This document shows positions 1 to 7,530 of a DNA stretch of 22,586 nt, piece by piece (the first letter of the stretch is position 1; the number at the start of each line of letters is the position of its first letter). A program made the translations under genes and the position numbers. The notes beneath the pieces are model-generated. The model was given only the letters and a program-made list of their open reading frames with translations. It was not told the origin of the DNA and ran no database searches. Source of the stretch: Actinomycetes bacterium (GTDB lineage Bacteria; Actinomycetota; Actinomycetes; Actinomycetales; Cellulomonadaceae); the NCBI GenBank assembly GCA_021793115.1, contig JAJYTJ010000054.1, positions 1 to 22,586 on the forward strand, read 5' to 3'.

Positions 1-130
<130 letters not shown>

Positions 131-193
131 GACTGACACAGCGCGGGGCTGACCCAGCTCGCAGGCGGACGGCGCGGGAGAAGGCGCGCCGAC

Positions 194-598
194 CTACGCC
201 GCAGTTGGTCGCTGGTCGCTGCGGACTGACCGTGCCGAATCCCGCCGCTGAAGGGTCATGGCAGCGCCGGCGATGACCGCTCCGAGAACGGCGCCTGCCG
301 CGCCGCCACGGCCGGTGTTCCGCGCGGCCGCTCCCGCCGCCCGGCACTGTGCCGTCAACGCCTCGCGGTCTGCGTCGGTGAGTTCACCACCGGACACTCT
401 GCCCGCGCCCGGGTGGAAGGTGATGGCTCGGCCGCAGTAGCCGCCCGAGCTCCACACGGGTGCATGCCAGGCGGAGAGTGCGTAGCCACCAAAGACGAAG
501 GCGGCGACGAGACCAGCGAGCGTGAACCAGTGGAGCGCGAGCCGTCTGTGCTGCGCGAGCGGCGTCGTCGTCACGCCCGTCGCCGCTACTCGGGTCAC
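194..598 (-). CDS. Small two-helix membrane protein, function unknown
   Basis: A 134-residue protein that I do not recognise as a named family. Residues 1-20 are a short basic cytoplasmic head. A hydrophobic helix runs from about residue 22 to 44, followed by a loop with two cysteines (Cys55 in YCGRA and Cys85 in TAQCRAA) and a second glycine/alanine-rich helix at about 98-115, then a basic tail. The two loop cysteines could form a disulfide outside the membrane, which is inference. The start chosen is GTG at 598; no good Shine-Dalgarno sequence precedes it, and another GTG eight codons in is possible. Its stop lies only ~60 bases from the dubious purine-rich contig end, but the codon usage is normal for the host. 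Confidence 0.6.
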   Translation of the reverse strand: MTRVAATGVTTTPLAQHRRLALHWFTLAGLVAAFVFGGYALSAWHAPVWSSGGYCGRAITFHPGAGRVSGGELTDADREALTAQCRAAGAAARNTGRGGAAGAVLGAVIAGAAMTLQRRDSARSVRSDQRPTAA

Positions 599-1056
599 GG
601 CCGGGAATGCGTCGATTCCGTCGGCCAGCCGACCCCTCCGCCTTTGGTGCCATCAAGGGTCTACGGAGTGTTGAGCCCCGGCTCCTCTAGCGGGCGGCCA
701 CTTCCTTCGCGATGCCGGTGCGGTAGCTCAGCAGCCCGAGGTCGCTCGTAGGGCAATTGGCTGCCGCGGAATTATCCAGGGTATGGGCCCTCCGGTGAGG
801 GAGGGGGCAGACGTCGGCCGATGAGCACGTGCGGGGCGCCCGGGTAGAACTAGCGTCCCCGTCTGGGGACGGCCGTGCCAGCGCGGACTGGTAGCCTCAG
901 GGTTCTACGACCGGCACGCGCTCCGGTCATGAGCGCAGCGTGACGAGTTCGGTGACCTGCCGCGACGTCGTCCGCCAGTCGCTAAGGATGCGGCCTCGTT
1001 CTCTCCGCGTACGGCAGCGCATCTGCTGCGGCAAGTGACGCAAGTGTGAGGGCCTC
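599..1056. other. 458-bp intergenic region between divergent genes
   Basis: No credible gene is seen on either strand. It lies between the minus-strand membrane protein and the plus-strand glycosyltransferase operon, so promoters for both must be here, but I cannot name a convincing -35/-10 pair. A short perfect hairpin CGTCCCC-GTCT-GGGGACG lies at 854-871. A longer-range 7-bp pairing exists between 720-726 and 761-767. Neither is followed by a T-run. Confidence 0.6.
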
Positions 1057-2181
1057 GTGGCCGTTCGGCTCGGTTTCCTGTCCACCTATCCGTCCACCCA
1101 GTGCGGCATCGCGACGTTCTGCGAGGCGCTCGTCACCCACCTGCAGGCGACCGGAGCGGACGTCGGCGTGGTGCGGCTGGTCGACCACCGGCAGGCGCAG
1201 CTGCCGCCGGTGGTCCACCAGTGGGCGGCCGGGGAAGCCGGGGCCCCCACCGGTGTCGCCGACGCGCTGAACACCTACGACGTCGCGGTCATCCAGCACG
1301 AGTACGGCATCTTCCCCGGGCCCGACGGCGAGGCGCTGCTCCAGGTGCTCCCGCTGCTGACGGTGCCCGTGGTGAGCATCCTGCACACCGTGCTGACGGA
1401 GCCGAGCGCGAACCAGCGCCGGGTGCTCGAGTGGCTGGTCGAGTTCTCCACGGTGCTGGTGACCATGACGCAGACGGCCCGGGACCGGCTCATCGCCGGG
1501 TGGGGCGTGGAGCCGTCCCGCGTCGTGGTGATCCCGCACGGGGCCACGGACAACCGGTCCGCGATGCAGCACGTGCTTCCCGCGCGGCCGACGGTGCTCA
1601 CCTGGGGCCTGCTGTCCGAGGGCAAAGGCATCGAATGGGCGCTGCGTGGGCTGTCGGTCCTGCGCGAGACCACGCCGCTGCCGGCCTACCGGATCGTCGG
1701 CGAGACCCACCCGCGCGTCCTGGAACGCGACGGCGAGGCCTACCGGGAGAGCCTGGTGAGGTTGACGCACGACCTCGACCTGGACGGCTCGGTCACCTTC
1801 GACGGGCGGTACCTGTCCGGGCCGGCGCTGCGGGAGGTGGTGCGGGAGGCCGACGTCGTCCTGCTCCCCTACGACTCGCGCGACCAGGTGACGTCGGGCG
1901 TCCTGACGGAAGCCGTGGTCGCGGGCAAGCCGGTCATCTCCACCAGCTTCCCGCACGCGGTCGAGCTGTTGTCCGGCGGGGCCGGCATCCTCGTCCCGCA
2001 GCGCGACCCGGTGGCGATCGCTGCGGCCCTGACTGAGCTCCTGACCACGCCCGGCGCCGCAGGCAGGATGGCCGCGACGTCGCGACGGCTCGCGTCGTCC
2101 CTGCTCTGGCCGGCTGTGGCGGCCCGGTACCTCGAGCTGGGCCGGAGCCTACTCACGGCCGCCGTGCCGACGGCAGTGTGA
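1057..2181 (+). CDS. GT4-type glycosyltransferase, first gene of the GH130 operon
   Basis: A 374-residue retaining glycosyltransferase of the GT-B fold (GT4-like), predicted cytoplasmic, transferring a sugar from a nucleotide donor. The N-terminal Rossmann half begins with VRLGFLSTYPSTQCGIATF, contains QHEYGIF at 80-86 and ends near the IPHGAT turn (159-164). The C-terminal donor half has SEGKGIEWAL (187-196, basic Lys190) and the conserved SGVLTEAVVAGKP block around 280-292. The usual E-x7-E motif reads Q-x7-E here (Gln277, Glu285). The start is GTG at 1057, preceded by GTGAGGG; an upstream in-frame start is blocked by a stop. Its TGA overlaps the next gene's start, indicating translational coupling. 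The sugar donor is not readable from sequence. Mannose is a guess based on the downstream GH130 protein. Confidence 0.88.
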   Translation: MAVRLGFLSTYPSTQCGIATFCEALVTHLQATGADVGVVRLVDHRQAQLPPVVHQWAAGEAGAPTGVADALNTYDVAVIQHEYGIFPGPDGEALLQVLPLLTVPVVSILHTVLTEPSANQRRVLEWLVEFSTVLVTMTQTARDRLIAGWGVEPSRVVVIPHGATDNRSAMQHVLPARPTVLTWGLLSEGKGIEWALRGLSVLRETTPLPAYRIVGETHPRVLERDGEAYRESLVRLTHDLDLDGSVTFDGRYLSGPALREVVREADVVLLPYDSRDQVTSGVLTEAVVAGKPVISTSFPHAVELLSGGAGILVPQRDPVAIAAALTELLTTPGAAGRMAATSRRLASSLLWPAVAARYLELGRSLLTAAVPTAV

Positions 2182-3197
2182 TGGCGACGGCGCCGTTCGA
2201 CCACTTGCTGCGCCTGAGCACACCCCTCGGGGTGTACGAGCACGCCCGCGGTCCCGTGCCACGCACCGAGCACGGGATGTGCGTCGACGACGTGGCACGG
2301 GCGCTCGTCGTGACGGCGCGTGAGCCCTGCCCGGGCCCCGAGGTCCGCTCTCTGGCGTGGACGGCCCTGCGCTTCCTGCGCGCGGCGCAACGGGACGACG
2401 GGGGCATGCACAACCGACGGGACGACGCCGGCACCTGGCTCGACGCGCCCTCGACGGGCGACCACTGGGGCCGCGCGCTGTGGGCGTTCGGCGTCGCGGC
2501 GTCCCAGCCGACGGACGAAGCGCTCGCCGGGGAGGCTCGACGAGGCGCGGAGATGGCGCTCCGGGCACGGTCAGTCCACCCCCGGGCCGTGGCGTACGCC
2601 GCTCTCGGCGCTGCTCACCTCCTGACGGTCGCGCCCGAGGACCTCGCCGCGTACGCCCTGCTCCTCGACGCGAGGCGGGCCCTGCTCCCGATCCGCACCG
2701 ACCCGTCCTGGCCGTGGCCCTACGGTCGTCTCACCTATGCCAGTGCCGTGGTGCCCGAGGCGATGCTCGCCATCGGTGCCGCCCTCAGCGACCCCGAGCT
2801 GCAGCAGGACGGGCTGACGCTGCTGCGCTGGCTTGTCGAGCAGCAGACCCTGGGGACGCACCTGTCCCCCGTGGCGGTTCGCGGCCGGTCGGCGGGTGAC
2901 GTGCGCCGGCCGGAGTTCGACCAGCAGCCGATCGAGGTGTCGGCCCTGGCCGAGGCGAGCGCGACCGCGTGGGACCTGACGGGAGATGCGCGTTGGGTGC
3001 GGGTGCTCGCGCGCTGCGTCGCGTGGTTCGAGGGCGACAACGACAGCTGCGTGCCGGTGCGGGACTCGGCGACGGGCGCCGGGTACGACGGTCTCGAGCG
3101 CGGGTCGGTGAACCTCAACCAGGGTGCCGAGTCGACCCTGGCCTGGCTCGCGACAGCCCAGGTGGCCGAGGCGTCCCGGTCGGCCACTGTCCGTTGA
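2181..3197 (+). CDS. Predicted (alpha/alpha)6-toroid glycosidase-like protein
   Basis: A 338-residue soluble protein with the look of a six-hairpin (alpha/alpha)6 barrel. Helical, alanine-rich stretches alternate with aromatic or acidic loop motifs: DDVARAL near residue 35, RDDGGMHNR near 70, TGDHWGRALWAFG near 90, SWPWPYGRLTYASAVVPEAML near 180, EFDQQPIEVSALAEA near 245 and LNQGAESTLAWL near 320. The repeated Trp, His and Asp/Glu in loops suit carbohydrate binding. No signal peptide is visible. ATG at 2181 overlaps the upstream TGA (TGATG); GTG at 2178 is an alternative. It overlaps the GH130 gene downstream. Similar proteins are known beside, or fused to, GT4 enzymes in GH130 clusters, but I cannot state a reaction. 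It may process or scaffold the glycan made by its neighbours. Confidence 0.78.
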   Translation: MATAPFDHLLRLSTPLGVYEHARGPVPRTEHGMCVDDVARALVVTAREPCPGPEVRSLAWTALRFLRAAQRDDGGMHNRRDDAGTWLDAPSTGDHWGRALWAFGVAASQPTDEALAGEARRGAEMALRARSVHPRAVAYAALGAAHLLTVAPEDLAAYALLLDARRALLPIRTDPSWPWPYGRLTYASAVVPEAMLAIGAALSDPELQQDGLTLLRWLVEQQTLGTHLSPVAVRGRSAGDVRRPEFDQQPIEVSALAEASATAWDLTGDARWVRVLARCVAWFEGDNDSCVPVRDSATGAGYDGLERGSVNLNQGAESTLAWLATAQVAEASRSATVR

Positions 3198-4732
3198 GCG
3201 CGTCCGAGGACCCGCCCTGGGTGCACCGCACGGACGTCGAGCTGACGCCGGACCCCGGACGGGTGGTCGCCACGCTGTTCCTGCCGGGTCAGGAGCAGGC
3301 GGCGTCCGGCGGATCGCGTTCCGGAGGCGTCGTCGAGCGGGTCCTCGCCCTGACCGACGAGCAGGTGGACACGCAGCTGGCGGAGCTGGAGACGCTGTTC
3401 TCGAGCCGCCACCGGGACCTGCACGTCACGTGGGAACGGCACTTCGAGCTCGTCCGCCACCGCGTGCCCCGTGGCGGCCTGCTGTCCACGGCCCGTCGGC
3501 GCCTGCTCGGCGCGACCTTCACGCAGGAGCTCTCCATCGAGGGCGCCGCCCTGATGAACCCGTCGATGGTGCCGCACCCCGACCAGACCGGCCTGCCGCC
3601 CGGTGCGCTCCGCTTCGTCATGAGCGTGCGGGCGGTCGGTGAGGGGCACCTGTCGAGCATCGAGCTGCGCACCGGTGTGGTGGATGCGCACGGCACGGTC
3701 CGGGTCGACGTCGCTCCGGCGGTGGCGGTGCTGCCCACCGAGCTGGCCACCGGGTACGCCAGAACGGCGTTCGAGCACGCCCTCGACGAGCTGGGCGGTG
3801 ACCGTACCGACTCCGATTTCGTGCTCGACGCCCTGTCGCAGCGGTTCACCCGCGCCGAGCTCGACGGTGCGCTCGGCCGACTGCGTGCCGAACGGCTGAC
3901 CCGCGCGACCACCTCCCGCACCGTTGAGCGTTTCGAGGCCATCGCCGCGTCGAGCTACACCGTGCGGTTCCCCCTCGACTCGGCGCTGCAGGAGCGGGTG
4001 CTCATGCCCCGGGCGGCCGCCGAGAGCCGCGGCATGGAGGACGTCCGCCTGGTGCAGCTCGACGCGGGTGACGGATCCGGCCCGCAGTACGTGGGGACCT
4101 ACACGGGTTACGACGGCCGCCACGTGCGCGTGCGGCTGCTGCGGACCGAGGACCTCACCACCTTCTCGATCTCACCGACGAGCGGCCCGGGCGCCCAGGA
4201 CAAGGGCCTGGCGGTGTTCCCCCGACGGATCGACGGCAGCTACGTCGCGCTCTCCCGCTCGGACCGGGAGAGCAACGGCGTGTGCCGCTCGTCCGACCTG
4301 CTGCACTGGGAGGCACCGGTCCAGGTCCAGGTGCCGCGCCGTCCGTGGGAGGTCGTCCAGCTGGGCAACTGCGGGTCGCCGATCGAGACCGAGGCGGGGT
4401 GGCTGGTGCTCACGCACGGCGTCGGGCCCATGCGGCGCTACAGCATCGGGGCCCTGCTGCTGGACCTCGACGACCCGACGGTGGTGCGCGGGGTGCTGGA
4501 CCGTCCGCTCCTCACCGCGTACGAGGCAGAGCGCTCGGGCTACGTGCCGAACGTCGTGTACTCCTGCGGCGCGATGCTCCACGCGCGCAGGCTGGTGCTG
4601 CCGTACGGGTGCAGCGACACCCGGACGCGGATCGCGACCGTCGACCTGGACGCGCTGCTCGGTGAGCTCGCAGGTCCAGGGCGTGCGCGGACGGGCCCCG
4701 CTGCCGTGGAGAAGGCGTCCCGACGGACCTAG
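3194..4732 (+). CDS. GH130 family glycoside phosphorylase/glycosidase (PH1107-related), long form
   Basis: A 512-residue protein. The C-terminal half, from about residue 270, is a GH130 five-bladed propeller. It has GMEDVRL with Asp283 in the position of the family's catalytic acid, followed by YVGTYTGYDG, DKGLAVFP, RPWEVVQLGNCGSPIE, WLVLTHGVG, VYSCG near 456 and YGCSDT near 470. The N-terminal ~260 residues are an extension carrying NPSM (from Asn122), HPDQTGLPPGALRF and RAVGEGHLSSIE. Characterised GH130 enzymes act on beta-mannosides, usually by phosphorolysis releasing mannose 1-phosphate, and some family relatives can run in the synthetic direction. The start is TTG at 3194, overlapping the upstream TGA; GTG at 3221 is the alternative. 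No signal peptide, so an intracellular substrate is expected. The exact linkage is not predictable. Confidence 0.87.
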   Translation: MSASEDPPWVHRTDVELTPDPGRVVATLFLPGQEQAASGGSRSGGVVERVLALTDEQVDTQLAELETLFSSRHRDLHVTWERHFELVRHRVPRGGLLSTARRRLLGATFTQELSIEGAALMNPSMVPHPDQTGLPPGALRFVMSVRAVGEGHLSSIELRTGVVDAHGTVRVDVAPAVAVLPTELATGYARTAFEHALDELGGDRTDSDFVLDALSQRFTRAELDGALGRLRAERLTRATTSRTVERFEAIAASSYTVRFPLDSALQERVLMPRAAAESRGMEDVRLVQLDAGDGSGPQYVGTYTGYDGRHVRVRLLRTEDLTTFSISPTSGPGAQDKGLAVFPRRIDGSYVALSRSDRESNGVCRSSDLLHWEAPVQVQVPRRPWEVVQLGNCGSPIETEAGWLVLTHGVGPMRRYSIGALLLDLDDPTVVRGVLDRPLLTAYEAERSGYVPNVVYSCGAMLHARRLVLPYGCSDTRTRIATVDLDALLGELAGPGRARTGPAAVEKASRRT

Positions 4733-4754
4733 GATCGAACCAGTCCCGGGACCC

Positions 4755-4777
4755 CGGACCCCCGTCGTGAGGGTCCG
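4755..4777 (+). terminator. Hairpin after the GH130 gene, weak terminator candidate
   Basis: CGGACCC and GGGTCCG pair perfectly (7 bp, 9-nt loop), 22 bases after the GH130 stop and before the LapA gene's ribosome site. There is no T-run, so it may be a weak terminator or an RNA-stabilising stem. Confidence 0.35.
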
Positions 4778-4804
4778 CCATCCGGCACCGCGGAAGAGGG
4801 CACC

Positions 4805-5176
4805 ATGCCCACCCAGAACGCAGCCCCGGGCCCCTCGGCCTCCCTCCCGGACGATCGTCGCTCCACGTCCCGTCCCAGCCCCGCCCCGGCCGGTGCGCCC
4901 GCAGCCCGTCGGCGCAGTCGGATGGGAGCCGCGTGGGTCGGCCTCGTCGTCGGCGCGCTCGTCCTCGTGGCGCTGATCGTGTTCATGCTGCAGAACACCG
5001 CACCGGTCGAGGTCGTCTTCCTCGGCATGCGAGGGACGGCCCCGTTGGCCCTGACGCTCCTGATCGCCGGCATCGGCGTCGGGATCGTGGCGCTCGTCGT
5101 CGGCAGCATCCGCATCGGACAGCTGCGGCACCGCCTCGGCGTCGAGGGTCGGATCCGCGAAGCCGGTCGACGGTGA
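4805..5176 (+). CDS. LapA-domain (DUF1049) small membrane protein
   Basis: A 123-residue inner-membrane protein. A proline/serine-rich disordered N-terminus (1-38) leads into helix one (about 41-62), the typical LapA-domain motif FMLQNTAPVEVVFLG (60-74), helix two (about 79-101) and a short basic tail, RIGQLRHRLG. The domain is named after the E. coli lipopolysaccharide assembly protein LapA, but actinobacteria lack LPS and the role there is unknown. The ATG at 4805 follows GAAGAGGG with good spacing. Its stop overlaps the next gene in GTGA, so the two are probably translated together. Confidence 0.85.
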   Translation: MPTQNAAPGPSASLPDDRRSTSRPSPAPAGAPAARRRSRMGAAWVGLVVGALVLVALIVFMLQNTAPVEVVFLGMRGTAPLALTLLIAGIGVGIVALVVGSIRIGQLRHRLGVEGRIREAGRR

Positions 5177-5610
5177 ACGCGGCCGACACCAGCTCCTCGG
5201 CGCAGGAGCCGCTCCAGCTCACGTCTGTGCTGCTCTCCGCGCTGCCCCTCGAGCTGGGCACCCCCGCGGCGCCCGAGCGCTACACCGTGCCGGTCGTCTT
5301 CTCGCGGCAGGTCACCCCCGCGGAACGTGCCCGCATCGAGGACCCGGCGCTGGCCCACCGACTCAGCGAGAGCCTGGGCGCGCAGATCGAGCTGGTCGTC
5401 TCCGACCGGCGCCTCCTGGTGCTGAACACCTCGCTGGCGGAGCTGCGCGACGGGCTGGCAGCGGCGCTGTCGGCGGCGTTGCGTGAGCTCGACGTCCAGC
5501 TGGACGCCGAGCAGTCCGCTCGTGAGGACGCAGCCAGCCAGCGCCAGCTCGAGGAACGGGAGCGCGCGGACGCCGTCGCGCGCGAGGCGGCGCAGATCCA
5601 GTTCGGCTGA
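5173..5610 (+). CDS. Conserved hypothetical protein coupled to the LapA-domain gene
   Basis: A 145-residue soluble protein with no named domain that I recognise. The central part (about 15-90) reads like a compact alpha/beta domain (LLSALPLELGTP, ERYTVPVVFSRQVTPAER, QIELVVSDRRLLVLNTSLAEL). The last ~50 residues are strongly charged and alanine-rich (LDAEQSAREDAASQRQLEER), suggesting a coiled coil. The start is GTG at 5173 overlapping the LapA-domain stop (GTGA), a strong sign of co-translation and perhaps of a physical complex in which this protein docks to the membrane partner. It ends 66 bases from a convergent gene. Confidence 0.7.
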   Translation: MNAADTSSSAQEPLQLTSVLLSALPLELGTPAAPERYTVPVVFSRQVTPAERARIEDPALAHRLSESLGAQIELVVSDRRLLVLNTSLAELRDGLAAALSAALRELDVQLDAEQSAREDAASQRQLEERERADAVAREAAQIQFG

Positions 5611-5659
5611 CGAGCGGCGCCGCGTCAGCCGCGACGCGAGGGCAGCCTGCTGACCGCAC

Positions 5660-5673
5660 CGCCCCTCGGGGCG
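5660..5673. terminator. Short GC hairpin between convergent genes
   Basis: CGCCC-CTCG-GGGCG lies in the 66-bp gap between the plus-strand hypothetical and the minus-strand PAQR gene. It could serve as a weak bidirectional terminator. No T-run is present on either side. Confidence 0.25.
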
Positions 5674-5676
5674 TCC

Positions 5677-6354
5677 CTAGGCGGGCAGGACGTAGAAGTA
5701 CATGAGCAGGTAGTGCAGGACCGCGGCGACGACGACCATCGCGTGCCAGATCTCGTGGAAGCCGAACACGCCCGGCCACGGGTTGGGGCGCTCGACGACG
5801 AACACCACGAAGCCTGCGCTGTACAGCAGGCCGCCCGCGGCCATCAGCACCAGCGCACCCCCGGGCACCGACGCACCCGAGCCCACCAGCAGGACCGGCA
5901 TCCAGCCGAGAGCGATGTACAGGGTGTTGGTGACGTACTTCGGCAGCTGGCGCAGGATCGAGCGCAGCACGATGCCCGCCGCGGCGATCACCCAGACCAC
6001 GGCCAGGACCGTCCAGCCGTAGGTGGTGCGGAACAGGACCAGCACCATCGGTGTGGTCGAGCCGGCGATCAGCAGGAACACCGAGTCGTAGTCCAGGGTG
6101 CGCAGCACCTCGTTCACCCGCGGTCCGCCGTCGATGCCGTGGTGCAGCGTGCTCGAGACGAAGAGCGTCACCACCGACAGGCCGTACAGGCTGAACCCGA
6201 CGACCTTCCAGGCATCGTGCTGCTCGGCCGCCTGCACGATGAGCAGCGCGGCACCCGCGACGGCGAAGCAGGCGGCGAACAGGTGCGAGACGGTGTTGAA
6301 CCGCTCGTCGGTGACGTGAACGCTGCCGTCCCTGCTCCGCTGAGCGGTCTCCAC
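5677..6354 (-). CDS. Hemolysin III / PAQR family membrane protein (TrhA/YqfA-like)
   Basis: A 225-residue, seven-helix integral membrane protein. It carries the family's predicted metal-site signatures: FNTVSHL (His24) in the first helix, SSTLHHG (67-73) after the second, and FHEIWHAMV near the C-terminus (His200, His204). LRTLDYDSVFLLIAGSTTPM is typical of the bacterial family. The historical name hemolysin III is misleading. Bacterial relatives have been linked to membrane energetics and fluidity, and PAQR proteins elsewhere are hydrolase-like metalloproteins. The start is GTG at 6354 because GGAAGG sits six bases upstream and residues before it look non-coding. It faces the 145-residue gene convergently and lies 131 bp downstream of the second glycosyltransferase. 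Confidence 0.9.
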   Translation of the reverse strand: METAQRSRDGSVHVTDERFNTVSHLFAACFAVAGAALLIVQAAEQHDAWKVVGFSLYGLSVVTLFVSSTLHHGIDGGPRVNEVLRTLDYDSVFLLIAGSTTPMVLVLFRTTYGWTVLAVVWVIAAAGIVLRSILRQLPKYVTNTLYIALGWMPVLLVGSGASVPGGALVLMAAGGLLYSAGFVVFVVERPNPWPGVFGFHEIWHAMVVVAAVLHYLLMYFYVLPA

Positions 6355-6485
6355 CGGTTGCCTTCCCGCGTCGCCGCGCCTCTTCGACCAGGTGCGGTCC
6401 GGACGTGCCGTTCCTCCGTACGCGCCCAGGCTACCGAGCGGATCGGACCCGCCGGGCCGGCACGTGCTGCTCGACGGCCTCGCGC

Positions 6486-7508
6486 TCAGCGTCGGTCGCC
6501 CGCCGAGCGGTGCTCGGCGACCACGCGCCGGAACAGACGCTCGTAGTCGTCGACCATCCGCTCGGAGGAGAACCGGGTGACGGCGTCGGTCCGGCACACG
6601 GCGCGGTCGAGGGTCCCGAGCTGGGCGACGGCCGCGACGGCGCCGGCGACGTCAGGCACGAGGAACCCCGAGACACCGTGCCGCACGATCTCCGGCATGG
6701 ACCCTCGCGGGTAGGCGATCACGGGCGTCCCGGCCGCCATCGCCTCGACCACCGAGAGCCCGAAGGGCTCGTCGAACTCGATCAGGTGCAGCAGTGCGCG
6801 TGCCCCACCGAGCAGCCGGTCGCGCTCGGCAGGGCCGACCGACCCGACGAAGCGCACGTTCGTGCCGTCGACGTGCGGCTCCACCTCGCGCCGGTGGTAC
6901 TCGGCGTCCTGGACCACACCGGCGATCACCAGCGGCATGCCCGCGCGGCGCGCGACGTCGATCGCGGCCGCGGTGCCCTTGTCCGGATGGATCCGACCGA
7001 GGAACAGCAGGTATCCACCGTCCCCTGCCCCGAGGTGGAAGGACGCGGTGTCGATGCCGTGGTGGATGGTCGCGGCGTAGGTCAGGTCCGGGTGGCGGTC
7101 GGCCTCGCTGATGGCGACGTACTCCACGACGTCGTCGTACGCGCGGTAGACGGGCAGGATCCGGTCGGAGGAGAACCCGTGGATCGTCGTGACGACGGGG
7201 GTCGGCGTCAGCCGGCTGAAGACGAGCGGCAGGAAGTCGAACTGGTTGCTGATGACGTCGAACTCGCGCGCGCGCTCGAACACGGCGGCGATGTGGAGTG
7301 CCTCGTAGACCTTGGCGTCGACGGAGGGGTCCTCCTCGTACCCCGCCGGCGCCTCGGCATGCAACCGCCCCGAGGTCGCGGAGTCCGCCGTCGCGAACAG
7401 CGTGACGTCGTGCCCGCGGGCGACGAGACCTTCGGCGATCGTCGAGGCGACCTGCTCCCAGGGCCCGTACGAGCGCGGCGGGGTCCGATGGGCGATCGAT
7501 GCGAGCAC
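6486..7508 (-). CDS. GT4 family glycosyltransferase with doubtful start codon
   Basis: About 340 residues, cytoplasmic, GT-B fold. Numbering from GTG 7508: GPWEQVASTIAEGLVARGHDVTLFA (15-39) forms the acceptor half, TIHGFSS (108-114) and HHGID (149-153) mark the mid-region, FLGRIHPDKG (169-178) gives the donor-site Arg/Lys, and EPFGLSVVEAMAAGTPVIA (247-265) is a canonical E-x7-E motif (Glu247, Glu255), followed by RGSMPEIVRHGVSGFLV. GTG 7508 would remove most of the first beta-strand (RVAVLAS). Translation probably begins four codons earlier at ATC 7520, which has GGGAGG five bases upstream. The sugar is unknown. It is only ~1.7 kb from the GH130 operon's downstream genes and could belong to the same pathway. 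Confidence 0.87.
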   Translation of the reverse strand: MLASIAHRTPPRSYGPWEQVASTIAEGLVARGHDVTLFATADSATSGRLHAEAPAGYEEDPSVDAKVYEALHIAAVFERAREFDVISNQFDFLPLVFSRLTPTPVVTTIHGFSSDRILPVYRAYDDVVEYVAISEADRHPDLTYAATIHHGIDTASFHLGAGDGGYLLFLGRIHPDKGTAAAIDVARRAGMPLVIAGVVQDAEYHRREVEPHVDGTNVRFVGSVGPAERDRLLGGARALLHLIEFDEPFGLSVVEAMAAGTPVIAYPRGSMPEIVRHGVSGFLVPDVAGAVAAVAQLGTLDRAVCRTDAVTRFSSERMVDDYERLFRRVVAEHRSAGDRR

Positions 7509-7530
7509 GGCGACCCTGATGACGGCCTCC

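Noticed and set aside
720..767. tRNA-like stretch (GGTAGCTCAG with a 7-bp closing stem)
   Set aside because: Only 48 nt between the paired ends, with no anticodon or T-arm and no GTTCRA box. It is a chance resemblance.
2969..3193. Upstream GTG start for the GH130 gene
   Set aside because: It would overlap most of the end of the toroid gene and adds arginine-rich sequence with no family likeness. The TTG at 3194 gives a neat overlap with the upstream stop.
5677..6354. Toxin role suggested by the name hemolysin III
   Set aside because: The name is historical. The sequence is an ordinary PAQR-type housekeeping membrane protein.
6355..6597. Longer N-terminus for the PAQR protein
   Set aside because: The added 81 residues look like translated intergenic DNA, and a good ribosome site precedes GTG 6354.
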